64,000 nucleotides of DNA from Tupaia tana. Taxonomy: Eukaryota; Chordata; Mammalia; Scandentia; Tupaiidae. A program made the translations under genes and the position numbers. Within the stretch, counting starts at the first letter, position 1. Each line of letters opens with the position of its first letter. The notes beneath the pieces are model-generated. The model was given only the letters and a program-made list of their open reading frames with translations. It did not search any database and had not been told where the DNA came from. This document shows, one piece after another, positions 41,026-51,045 of the stretch. The stretch is from NCBI GenBank assembly GCA_026018925.1, contig JAKSZU010000031.1:8331448-8395447 (forward strand), given 5' to 3'.

Positions 41026-41687
41026 AGGGACCAGCAGGTGTGTCATAGCAGTTGAGACACTGGACTCCTACATGGCCGACAGCGGTTTGGGTCCCAGACC
41101 TTTTCTTTTTTTTTCCTTTTATTTTTTAAAAATTTTTCTTCATTTCATTTTCTTCCATACATTCACATTATTATTTGTCTTACAAAATGGATATTTCAAC
41201 AGGTGAACATTTCTGTCTAGTACTATTGATAAAACTACAAAATATCTTCAACAGATAACACCACACCTCTTTGTGCCATTAATGTTTTGCCTCCCTGTCC
41301 CTCCCCACAATGTCCTTCCTCAGACCCTCCTCTTTCACACACACTAGATCTGGTATTTACTCTATATACTGTGTTTCTATATCCTTTAGACAATTAGTTT
41401 CAGTTATAGAGTGCGGACACTCGGTGTATATTAAGTGGGGACATACAATGCCTCTCCTTCATAGCCTGGCTTGCTTCACTCAGCAGTAAATCTTCCATAC
41501 TCATCCACTTCCTGTCAAAAGCCAGGGTTTTGTTGTTTTTTTTATGGCTGAATAGTATTCCATTGAGCATATGTGACTTGAAACTCATGCTGGGTGCATG
41601 TGTGTGCATGCCCAGAATCCTGGGAGAATGGAGGAGAAGGGATTCCAGTGTGGCCATCTCCCCTGTGGGGTGATTTCTCACTTTTCT

Positions 41688-41720
<33 letters not shown>

Positions 41721-41766
41721 GGTAAGCACATGTGCCCTATGGCAAAACCCTTAAAAAAATAAAATA
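41026..41766 (+). repeat. SINE-A, split by L1
   Basis: The head and B-box half is at 41026-41100 (GAGGGACCAGCAGGTGTG ... GTCCCAGACC). The body and tail are at 41573-41766 (GTGACTTGAAACTCATGCTG ... CCCTATGGCAAAACC). The break lies just after the tRNA-like region. Confidence 0.88.
41101..41572 (-). mobile_element. 5'-truncated L1 inserted in SINE-A
   Basis: T-rich left end, 3'UTR-like sequence, then CTTGCTTCACTCAGCAGTAA and ATGGCTGAATAGTATTCCATT, the classic antisense end of L1 ORF2. About 470 bp, truncated within the ORF2 terminus. It postdates the SINE-A that it interrupts. No clear target-site duplication was seen. Confidence 0.85.
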
Positions 41767-41789
41767 AAAACTTATGAGAATAGTGCAAA

Positions 41790-42002
41790 GGAGACCAGCT
41801 GGTGACAGGGAGATAACACGAGTGGACCCACATGGGAAGGTCCCTGGTTCACATCCTGGAGCCTCTCTGAATGTGCCAGGTGTGAACGTGTGTTGGGGCT
41901 GAGGTTGGGCGTGTTCTCCGTGTGCAGACTTTATTTGAGGTATGTGATCTCTTCTCTCTTTCTCTCCCTCTCAGTCTCATGGGAGAAATAAATAAACTTA
42001 AA
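41790..42002 (+). repeat. SINE-C
   Basis: Head GAGACCAGCTGGTGACAGGG, B-box region TGGTTCACATCC, middle CCTCTCTGAATGTGCCAGG, tail CTCATGGGAGAAATAAATAAA. Confidence 0.87.
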
Positions 42003-42040
42003 TGTATACTGCAAAGTTTTTCCAAAGCTTTTCATCTAAG

Positions 42041-42120
42041 TCAGGATGTAGCAAACTTTCTGTCAGACCAGCAAATATTTTTGTCTAGCCTGTGGTTCAC
42101 ATTGAAATTTCACTGACTGT
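42041..42120 (+). mobile_element. hAT fragment
   Basis: CAGGATGTAGCAAACTTTCT followed by CAGACCAGCAAATATTTTTGTCTAGCC parallels the start of the same hAT family found at 16424. Confidence 0.55.
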
Positions 42121-42285
42121 CCCAGTCATGTCCCCATCATAGCCTTGTTTCCTTTGGTTCAGGAACCACCAATCGTTCATCACGCATGCATTCGCTCATC
42201 ACCTAGCTTAGTCACCTTTAGCCTGGAAATGTTCTTCAGCCTATCTTTGTCTTTTAGGGTATATTTTTAAAAAATAATTATTAGT
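42121..42285. other. Unique spacer
   Basis: Nothing recognised. Confidence 0.45.
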
Positions 42286-42542
42286 TGGGACCAACAGTTA
42301 GCATAATGGCTGTGTCGCTGGATTCCCATGTAGTCAACCGCGGTTTGAGTCCCGGACCCAGTGGCTTAAACTCACGCTGGGCGCGTGTGTGTGTGGGCCC
42401 AAGATCCTGAGGGGAGAACAGAGGAGAAGGGATTGTGGCGTGGCCATCCCCCCTGGGGAGTGATTTCTCGCTTTCTGTCTCTCTATCTCTGTCTTTCTGG
42501 CGAGTGCACACACCCTCTAGTAAAAAAATCCTCTCCAAAAAA
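42286..42542 (+). repeat. SINE-A
   Basis: Head GGGACCAACAGTTAGCATAA, B box GGTTTGAGTCC, tail CCCTCTAGTAAAAAAATCC. Confidence 0.93.
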
Positions 42543-42559
42543 TTATTTCTTTAATTTTT

Positions 42560-42738
42560 GTTATTGTTATTACTACTATTATAATTATTTTATGTTTTTT
42601 TATAGGGTGTGTGTGCTCACCAGAGGTAGAGGGGGGTGGGGAGGTGGAATGAGAAAGTAAGCTGCCAGGTCCAGAACTTAAACCACCATGGTCATGTGGG
42701 AATTCAATACCTCAACCACCATGCCACCTGCTGGCCCC
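42560..42738 (-). repeat. SINE-B with intermediate tail
   Basis: A/T tail, TTATAGGGTGTGTGTGCTCACC, GAGAAAGTAAGCTGCCAGG, head complement GCCACCTGCTGGCCCC. Confidence 0.85.
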
Positions 42739-43238
42739 AGGGCATTGGTATTTTTGAAGACCAGAAGCTAGCTGCTTTGCAGAAGGCACCTCAGTCTGCA
42801 TTTGTTGGGTATTTTCTCCTGATGAGACTCGGGTTCTGCATTTGGGGAAGGAAAAACACGTTGGTGAGGCTGTGTTCGTCCCAGGGCACCCCATCAGGAG
42901 GAACAGGACTTTGTTTATTTTATTTGTCTTCCCCCCGACACACACACATACTTGGAGATGTTCACTTTGATCTTTCAGTATCACTTTCTCCTCATAATGA
43001 GTATCTTTTTAAGTAGATAAGTAACCATGGGAACATGATTTCAAACTTGGGCCATCACAGCAGATCAGACTGAAGAATCTGGAGGGACGCTAGGGAAGCA
43101 CGCTTGGTCTTCAGGGAGACAGGAGTCGGTGACTTGTTTACTTCAAGACCCTTGATGATGTGCGGAAAGGTATACTTTAAGTGAGAGAGAATTACAGCCA
43201 CAGTGTAGTATTCTGATAATAACTACCCCGAGTAATAG
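42739..43238. other. Unique sequence, nothing recognised
   Basis: About 500 bp, nothing recognised. Confidence 0.5.
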
Positions 43239-43520
43239 CTCTTCTCTCTCCTCCCTCTCTCCCCCTTTTCCTCCCTCTGGATCTTCCTTCTTCCCTTTTT
43301 TCTTTCTTTCCTTCCTTTCTTTCTTTCTTTTTCTTTCTTCTCTCTCTTCTTTCTTTCTTTCTTTCTTCTCTCTCTTCTTTCTTTCTTTCTTTCTTTCTTT
43401 CTCTTTCTTTCTTTGTTTTTCTTTCTTCTCTCTTCTTTCTTTCTTTCTTTCTTTCTTTCTTCTTTCTTTCTTTCTCTCTTTCTTTCTCTCTTTCTCTCTT
43501 TCTTTCTTTCCTTTTCTCTT
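43239..43520. repeat. Polypyrimidine (CTTT)n tract, ~280 bp
   Basis: Almost pure pyrimidine on the plus strand, mainly TTTC units with TCTC interruptions and a C-rich start. Homopurine/homopyrimidine tracts of this length can form intramolecular triplexes. The minus strand reads as a long Lys/Glu/Arg-rich open frame, which is not a gene. Confidence 0.95.
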
Positions 43521-43527
43521 CAAAATA

Positions 43528-43599
43528 TGGAGTGGCTGGAAAAGTCATGACAGATTTTTGCATAGAAAAAAATACCTCATGACTTTTGCAACCACCCAA
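43528..43599. mobile_element. Mariner-derived miniature element, copy 3
   Basis: 72 bp between TA dinucleotides (43526-43527, 43600-43601). Ends TGGAGTGGCTGGAAAAGTCA and TGACTTTTGCAACCACCCAA are imperfect inverted repeats. It shares the AAAGTCATGACRKATTTTT core with copies 1 and 2. Confidence 0.8.
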
Positions 43600-43601
43600 T
43601 A

Positions 43602-44119
43602 CTTACACGGAAATTGCAAGAACCCTTGATGTCGAAGCTCCCGTTTCTGTCAACAGCTGTGGTACGAGGCCCAGCTTCTCGATGAGCATCGATGTGGGAG
43701 AGCGTGGACTCTCTGTGTGTTTCGGAGATGACCAGCGTGTGACGCCAAACGTCGTCTTAGGTATGATGTGGTTGTGCTGGGGGCCAGCCAGCCCCCGCGG
43801 TTTAGACACTGGTTGTCCCACTACAGCGCTGCGGGCTGTCTGCCAAAAGATGTCATTGTTTTGGCAAGAGACAGTGTGATTTTCGGCACACAGGACTGTA
43901 CCCATTTCTAAACCAATTGAGAGCTGTAGAGAGGTCACGAATACTTCGAAAGGCAGTAGGGTGCTCCTATTTTAGAAAATAGATTGGGAGAAAAACACCA
44001 CTTCTATCAAGAAAAAAAAAAAAAAAAAAAAGAAACAGATTTACAGTTCCCCAGAGAAGCTTGCTGCCATCCATTCAGAAAACAGGACGGTCTTGGGAAA
44101 CATCTGTTGGTAGCGTTAT
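43602..44119. other. Unique sequence with a poly-A run
   Basis: A poly-A run of 19 lies at 44013-44031. No processed transcript could be recognised upstream of it. Confidence 0.45.
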
Positions 44120-44121
44120 TA

Positions 44122-44255
44122 TGAAGGGACTTCAGAACGCTCAAGGAGAGATGGAACTGAAGTGCAAGTTTACTTGAGTCCCGACACTTTTGAAATCCTG
44201 GCATAGCTTTTCCATAATACACATTGTTTTTCAGAACTTTTTGAAGACCCCTCTG
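44122..44255 (+). mobile_element. Mariner-type miniature element, intact length
   Basis: 134 bp between TA dinucleotides (44120-44121, 44256-44257). Start TGAAGGGACTTCAGAACGCTC and end GAACTTTTTGAAGACCCCTCTG are inverted repeats of the HSMAR2-like type. It serves as the uninterrupted model for the split copies at 16466 and 36975. Confidence 0.78.
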
Positions 44256-44309
44256 TACAGTGTGCCTATGCACCTGTATGAAATGAAAAGTTGGATTTTT
44301 TGTTGTTGT

Positions 44310-44420
44310 TGTCAGAAGGTGCCTTGTCTTCCCCTCACGAGAGAGAGAAAGATAGACGGAGAGAAAGACAGAGACACCACTCCCAATAGGGCTCGATCAT
44401 GCCACAATCCTTTTTCATCT
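44310..44420 (-). repeat. SINE fragment, diverged
   Basis: GA-rich stretch and ATGCCACAATCCTTTTTCATC resemble the SINE-A body, but head and tail are absent. Confidence 0.5.
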
Positions 44421-44680
44421 ATTTCTTTCTTTTTTTTTTAGCAAGTTAACAGGGAGGACTGTATTCTTGTATCCGAGTTGGCACACTGAGGCTGATTTGA
44501 GTGATTTTTCGCACAGGTACAGACCAGACGCATGGCGCAGCGAGGTCCACAGCAAGGCTTTCTGTGCCCGCGCTCCCTCCGACTGCACTACCTCGGCGCT
44601 GTGGATTGCTCCTTGAGTTCCATTTCATGCTCACTGCAGTCTGTGTGCATCGTGAATGCTTAAAAAGGAGTTAGCAGAGG

Positions 44681-44953
44681 GGACCAGCAGTTAGCATAAT
44701 GGCTATGTCACTGGACTCCCATGTAGTCAACCGTGGTTCGCGTCCCGGACCCAGCAGCTTAAACTCACGCAGGGTGTGTGTGCCTGCGTGCCCTAGATCC
44801 CGAGAGGAGAACGTAGGTGAAGGGACTGCAGCGTGGCCATCCCCTCTGGGGGGTGATTTCTTGCTTTCTGTCTCTATGTCTCTCTCTGTCTTTCCGGCGA
44901 GCTCATGTGCCCTATAGCAAAAACCTCTCCAACAAAACAAACCAAAACAAAAA
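44681..44953 (+). repeat. SINE-A, young copy
   Basis: Head GGGACCAGCAGTTAGCATAA, B box variant GGTTCGCGTCC, full tail ending in an (AAC)-rich run. Confidence 0.95.
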
Positions 44954-45136
44954 GAACTCTCACTGCAAGTGTGTGAGTGTGTGCCCAAAATCCCAAGAAC
45001 AGAATAGAGAATGGATTGTGGCATGGCCATCCCCTCTGGGGGTGATTTCTCTCTTTCTGTCTCTCTGCTTCTCTCTGTCTCTCCAGCAAGCACATGCGCC
45101 CTATAGCAAAAACCTCTCTACAAAAAAAAAAAAAAA
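44953..45136 (+). repeat. SINE-A body and tail without head, possibly inverted
   Basis: Begins AGAACTCTCACTGCAAGTGTG and continues to CCCTATAGCAAAAACCTCTC and poly-A. The missing head seems to be the minus-strand fragment at 45379-45452, which ends in the same unusual 13-mer in inverse orientation. Confidence 0.85.
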
Positions 45137-45159
45137 GATTACATATTCTATTCATGACA

Positions 45160-45378
45160 ACACACGTGTGTGCATGAGGGAGAAAAAGAGAGAGAAGTTC
45201 CCCCAACAGGTATGATCACACCATGACCCCCCTTCTGCAGCCAGGATCTTGGGCATGTAGACAGGAGCCCCGCACGTGCATTTTCAAGCATGAGTTTAAG
45301 CCACCGGGTCTGAGACTCGAACCACGGTCGACCACATGGGAGTCCAGCGACGTAACCATTACGCTAACTGCTGGTCCC
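45160..45378 (-). repeat. SINE-A, partial
   Basis: A divergent 3' side (GAGGGAGAAAAAGAGAGAGA) and a well-preserved head side (B box GGTTCGAGTCT, head complement GCTAACTGCTGGTCCC). Confidence 0.82.
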
Positions 45379-45452
45379 TCAGTGAGAGTTCTAAGCCATA
45401 GTCGACTACGTGAGAGTCTAGTGACATAACCATTACGCCATCTGCTGACTCC
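45379..45452 (-). repeat. SINE-A head fragment
   Basis: TCAGTGAGAGTTCTAAGCC then the head complement ACGCCATCTGCTGACTCC. It has no body of its own and probably pairs with 44953-45136. Confidence 0.8.
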
Positions 45453-46640
45453 AGAATATGTCATCTTTAACGGGGAATTCCTGGGCAAATCTATAAATGC
45501 TTTCTAGCTACAGAGGGAGTAAATACGTGGGCCTAAGTGGACGGCAGAAAGAGATGGTTTGAAGTAGCTGTGGATTTAGTGAAGGACAGTGCAGACTGTC
45601 TGTAAGAAGACACACAGTAACAGACTGTAAAGAGGTCCCGGCGATTTAGTAACGAACGTTTGTGGGGTAGAAAAGACATCAGCCTCACTGGAGGCAGTTC
45701 CTATGTGTCTGCGGAATTTCGTTCGGCCGAACTTGCTGGGTGACCAGATGGCTTGAAAGTCAACTCCTACGCTTTGCACCTAATTAGATAATTATTGAGT
45801 AGATGGTACGAAGAGACTCATGATCAAAACCTCCTTGGAGAAGGCTGAACGTGACCAGCGTATACATACTTAATAGATGGTTAGAGTAGCCTCTACCCCT
45901 CTGCACTATGGAAGAAGTCTCTCAGGACCGCCTGTCATGTTAGAGAGAACACACTGCTTTTTTGGGGCATGTTGCCCCAAGGTCCTCCACTCTGCACTAT
46001 GGACATTTGGGACCATGTCATTTCTATCTCAGGGGCCGGGGAAGGCTGTCCTGAGCACCACAGAGTGCTTAAACTGGAGCCCTGGCCTTCCACGCACTTG
46101 AGACCGGCCCTGGCCCTCCTCCTCCTCCACCTCCTCTCAGTAGGAATAAAGCAAATTGCTCCAGACCCTGTCAGATGCTCCCCTGGAAGCCCGAGTCACC
46201 CTTTCAGGTGCACTTACTTAGTTAGAAAGGTTCCTCATCTCGTGTGATGAGTAAATTGCCACAGACAGGCAGTGCTGTGCAGTGCTGTGCTGTACTTGTA
46301 AACCCAGGAAGGGTTTCTGCAGAATCTGCATGGCAGGGCGGGCTTCTCGGTAGCAGGCCAAAGGGCACCAGAACCAGAAGGGACCCCAATGACTCCCAGG
46401 TGTTCTCAACCTGCTCCTTTAACTTTTTCACGATTTGCTTGGTCTTGGAGCTATTCGAGGGAGCCAACTCTAGGTACTGGTTAGGAAAGCATATTAGTTG
46501 ATCAATTCATTTTAGTCTACAAATGTTTATAGAGTCACCCTCTATGCTAAGAATATTATGGTAAATGTCACAAAGTATCAAGTACATGTAATTTATATTC
46601 TAGTGAAACATGAACATACTGTCTGTTACTATAATTGGTT
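45453..46640. other. SINE-free stretch, one L2-like piece
   Basis: About 1.2 kb. A segment at 46510-46610 (ACAAATGTTTATAGAGTCACC ...) is weakly L2-like in antisense. No exon supported. Confidence 0.45.
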
Positions 46641-46920
46641 GTTGTTTTAGTTTTTGCTATAGGGCACATGTGCCCATGAGAGAGAGACACAGAGAGAGAG
46701 AGAAAAAATGAGAGAGCCTCTCCCCTCCACACACACACTCCACCAGGAGGAATGTCCACATTGCAATTCCTTCTTCTCCATTCTCCTCTTGGGATTTTGG
46801 ACGGACACACACACACACACACACACACCTGGCATGTTTCTCAAGCCACCAGATCTGGGACCCAAACTGTGTGGTCAGTCTTTTGAGATCCACCACCTTG
46901 ACCACTATCGCCAGCTGTCT
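46641..46920 (-). repeat. SINE-A
   Basis: TTTTTGCTATAGGGCACATGTG, an (AC)n run at 46805-46828 where the body is normally CA-rich, and a degraded head. Confidence 0.82.
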
Positions 46921-47026
46921 CACTTATTTTAGATTTAAAAAAATAAAATTTAATACGGAAGTATTATCTAAGAAAATGATACCAAGAATATATGTTTCTA
47001 AGTTATGTAGGAAACGATTAATATTA

Positions 47027-47270
47027 GGGCCAGCAGATGGTAGTTAAGTTGCTGGACTCCCACTTGGCAGATCGCAGTTCAAGTCCAGGACCCGGAGACT
47101 TGAAAATCATACCGGGCATAAATGCATGCCTAAAATCCTGAGAGGAGAATGGAGAAGAAGGGATTGTGGCACGGCCATCCTCCCTGGGGGGAGATTTCTC
47201 TTTTCTTCTGTCTCTCCAGTGAGCACATGTGCCCCATGGCAAAAACCTTAAAAATTTTTTAAAAAGACAA
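47027..47270 (+). repeat. SINE-A
   Basis: Head GGGCCAGCAGATGGTAGTTA with an A-box deletion, B box AGTTCAAGTCC, tail CCCCATGGCAAAAACC. Confidence 0.87.
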
Positions 47271-48180
47271 AGAAAGAAAGGATTGGTATTAATATTCTAA
47301 AAGGTCGTATATGGGATTAGCTCTCTCTGTCTACATTTTATTTCTCTGAGGTTTATAGTTTTTCCCTATCGGGCTTGAAATAGTAGCCTAGGAAAAAATG
47401 ATTTCAAATAGTCAATCATCTTAAAACGTGAAACCCTACGCAACACTTACTAAAAATGCTAACTGTAGTGACTGTTTTGGGTGGTGGTAGGCAATATATA
47501 AACATGACACTCACCGCTGGACGGGTAATAAATGGCAAAGCACTTTTCTGCTCACGGTATGATTTTTCTCATGCTCCTCTCATGGAGGAGCGATTTGGGG
47601 CTGCCGTCTTTCTGTCACACCGTTTGAAAAACTGCTTAGAGAAACAGGAAGTGCTTTCCTTTGTATGAAATGTGAGAGACAGGGCTGGCATTCAGCTTTC
47701 AGTGAAGTCATGTTGCAGGCTGGACTGCTATAATACAAGAAATGGCCAAGTCAGCCTGCAGAGATTCACTTAGAGGGCTGCAGTGAGGTTGTCCCCGTCA
47801 CAGGACTCTTAGCAGAGCACACTGGCTGCCATTGGTAACACTTGGCGCTGTGGCTGCAGACACAGTGCATGACTGGTTATTGGAAACGAGGTGAGTGTGC
47901 AATTGGAATGGAACTTTCCATGCCTCATGTGTACAGAGGCTGGCCTGGGTGGGGAGTTTCGGAATGAGCGTGAAGGCAAGTGTGTTCTGTCCTGTTTTCA
48001 CGGGAGCCCTGCGCTCCTACCACCGGGCCAGCGCCGCCGGCCCCAAGTGGTATTCTTTATGTTTACAACTGGCATTGGAACAGTGCAACCTGGCTGCTAT
48101 TTTTGCTTGATTAAAATATACCTAGCTGTGTGTATGTGTGTTTGAGTAAGCTTTATTCTCTGTTATGAAACTCTCATGTC
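47271..48180. other. SINE-free unique sequence
   Basis: About 900 bp, nothing recognised. Confidence 0.45.
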
Positions 48181-48254
48181 AGAATCTAAATCTAACACTT
48201 GTATTTTTATATACATACACATATATATAAACACACACATATGTAAATCTAAAT

Positions 48255-48419
48255 TTTTAAACTTTTTATATATTCAGTCATTTATTTTAATTTGACCAGA
48301 GAGAGACAGAGAGAGAGGGAGAGACAGTGGGAAAGCAAGCCACCAGGTCCAGGACTTGAACCATGGTCGGCCATGTGGGAGTGTCCAGCGCCTTAACCAC
48401 CATGCCACCTGCTGGTCCC
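48255..48419 (-). repeat. SINE-B
   Basis: Target-site duplication TAAATCTAAAT at 48244-48254 and 48420-48430. TTTGACCAGAGAGAGACAGA and head complement GCCACCTGCTGGTCCC. Confidence 0.93.
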
Positions 48420-48459
48420 TAAATCTAAATCTAATATTAAGTTTTATTATATATATATA

Positions 48460-48499
<40 letters not shown>

Positions 48500-48779
48500 A
48501 ATCTAAATCTAATATTAAATTTTATATACATACATATATACACACACATATATAAACTATATATATGTAAGTATATATACTTTTAAGTATATATATATAT
48601 AAAGTATATATACTTTATAAAATATATATACTTTTAAGTATATATATAATTTTATATATATTTATACATATATACTTATAAGTATACTTTTATATACTTT
48701 ATATATTGGTACATATATACTTTTAAGTATATTTATATATAGTATATATAGTATATATATATATACACTTTATATATAC

Positions 48780-48817
<38 letters not shown>

Positions 48818-48830
48818 TTTTAAGGTTTTT
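48420..48830. repeat. AT-rich microsatellite field
   Basis: Interleaved (TA)n, (TATACTTTTAAG)n-like units and (AC)n runs (48469-48494, 48781-48813). The block TAAATCTAAATCTAATATTA occurs at 48420 and again at 48498, a 78-bp imperfect tandem duplication. Confidence 0.9.
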
Positions 48831-49061
48831 TGCCACAGCACATGTGCACTCTCTGGAGAGAGACAGTGAGATGGAAAGTGAGAAATTACCCAGGGAGGAT
48901 GGCCACACCACAATCAATTCATTCTTTTCTAGTTTTTCCTTGTGGTTTTGGGCATGCACACACATGCACCTGGCATGATTTTCAAGCTGCTAAGTCTGGG
49001 ACTCGAATGGCAGTTGGCCATGTGGGAGTCCAGCTCCCTAACCACCACACTCTCTGCTGGA
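48831..49061 (-). repeat. SINE-A
   Basis: TTTTTGCCACAGCACATGTGC to the head complement ACTCTCTGCTGGACC; moderately diverged. Confidence 0.83.
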
Positions 49062-49545
49062 CCTTTCGTCTGACATATTTTAATAGAGTAATTGAACTCA
49101 CGAGTGTCAGTGCTGCCGAAGTCTTTCAGCTAAAGTCATAACAACAGTCTCACATGTAAGCACACACACACATACACGCATGCACACATGCACACATACA
49201 TACATGAATTTAATACAGTGCACTTCCAGTCAGTCACTTGTAGAAAAGTATGCACCAAAAAGCTCTAGGTTGCCCATTTGAGAAGTTAATTAAAATTTTA
49301 TGAGAAAATACATTTCATCTGACATCAACACTTTTAAAAAGTAGTTTTACTGAATAAAAAATATGTCTCACCCAAAGTGTTCTGCTTACTAGTAACTATG
49401 ATTACTTTCCTGCACAAAGAAAACAGTGCACATTTTCTTTTTCTTTTTCCCTTAGGTTGAAAAATACCCTCTTTTGGGTCCCTGTCCTCTATGATGATGC
49501 TCTTGCTTGACTTCTATTATACACAGTTACAATGACTGAAGGGTT
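49062..49545. other. Unique sequence with a CA-rich stretch
   Basis: Irregular (CA)n-like run at 49158-49205; otherwise nothing recognised. Confidence 0.5.
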
Positions 49546-49558
49546 AGATGAAGTTTCT

Positions 49559-49823
49559 TTTTTTTTTCTTTTGGAGAGGTTTTTCACTATAGCGTGTGTG
49601 CACTCGCCAGACAGACAGAGACAGAGAGACAGAAAGCGAGAAATCACCCCCCCCCAGGGGGATGGCCACGCCGCAATCCCTTCTCCTCCATTCTCCTCTC
49701 AGGATCTTGGGTACACACTCACACACGCCCGGTGTGAGTTTTAAGCCACCGGGTCCGCGTCGCGAACCGCCATCGACTACGTGGGAGTCCAGCGACATAG
49801 CCATTACGCTAACTGCTGGTCCC
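49559..49823 (-). repeat. SINE-A, young copy
   Basis: Perfect 13-bp target-site duplication AGATGAAGTTTCT at 49546-49558 and 49824-49836. Full head and hairpin. Confidence 0.96.
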
Positions 49824-49836
49824 AGATGAAGTTTCT

Positions 49837-50190
<354 letters not shown>

Positions 50191-50208
50191 GAGCCTTTTT
50201 AATTTTTT

Positions 50209-50462
50209 TTTTTGAGAGGTTTCCGCTATAGGGTGCGTGCGCTCGCCAGAAAGAGAGAGACAGAGAGACAGAAAGGGAGAAATCACCCCCCCAGGGGGGA
50301 TGGTCACGCCGCAATCCCTTCTCCTCCATTCTCCTCTCGGGATTTTGGGCATGCACGCACACACGCCCGGCGTGAGTTTTAAGCCACCGGGTCCAGGACT
50401 CGAACCGTGGTCGACTACATGGGAGTCCAGCGACATAGCCATTACGCTAACTGCTGGTTCCC
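50209..50462 (-). repeat. SINE-A
   Basis: Target-site duplication GAGCCTTTTTAATTTTTT / GAACCTTTTTAATTTTTT at 50191-50208 and 50463-50480. Head starts GGAACC. Confidence 0.95.
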
Positions 50463-50480
50463 GAACCTTTTTAATTTTTT

Positions 50481-51045
50481 AAAAGCTTTTTGCCATAGGG
50501 TGCATGTGCTTTCCTAAGAGAGACAGAGACAGTAAAAGGGAAAGTGAAAAATCACTCCCCAGGGGAATGACTATGCTGCAATTCATTCTCTTCCTGGGAC
50601 TTTGGGTATACATGCACACCTGGTGTGAGTTTCTTTTTCTTTTCTTTTTTTTTTTTTTTGTTATAGGGCATGTGCACTCCATGGAGAGACAGAGAACTTT
50701 GTTATAGGGCATGTGCACTCTCTGGAGAGACAGAGAGAAGCAGAGAGAGACAGGGAGACAGAAAGCGAGAAATCAGCCCTCAGGGGTAATGGTCACACTG
50801 CAATCCCTTGTCCTTCATTCTCCTCTTGGGGTTTTGGGCACGCATGCACACACACCTGGCACGAGTATTAAGCTGCTGAGGCTGGGACCTGAACCACACT
50901 TGGCCATGTGGGAGTCCAGCAATGTAACCATTATGCCATCTGCTGGTCCCCTGGCATGAGTTTTAAACCACCAGGTCCAAGACTTGAACTGTGGTTGGCC
51001 ATGTGGGAGTCCAGCAACATAACTGCTATGCCATCTACTGGCCCC
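50481..51045 (-). repeat. SINE-A, split by another SINE-A
   Basis: The 3' half is at 50481-50632 (TTTTTGCCATAGGGTGCATGTG ...). The head half is at 50950-51045 (CCTGGCATGAGTTTTAAACC ... GCCATCTACTGGCCCC). Junction repeats are CCTGGTGTGAGTTT and CCTGGCATGAGTTT. Confidence 0.9.
50633..50949 (-). repeat. SINE-A nested in SINE-A, with 41-bp internal duplication
   Basis: The tail end contains TTATAGGGCATGTGCACTC twice, at 50661 and 50702, each followed by a GGAGAGACAGAGA stretch. Head complement GCCATCTGCTGGTCCC. Confidence 0.9.

Noticed and set aside
43143..43599. Lys/Glu/Arg-rich open frames on the minus strand
   Set aside because: They are translations of the (CTTT)n tract and reflect only the microsatellite.
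44013..44031. Poly-A tail of a processed pseudogene
   Set aside because: The preceding 400 bp do not resemble any transcript that I recognise, and no flanking target-site duplication was found.
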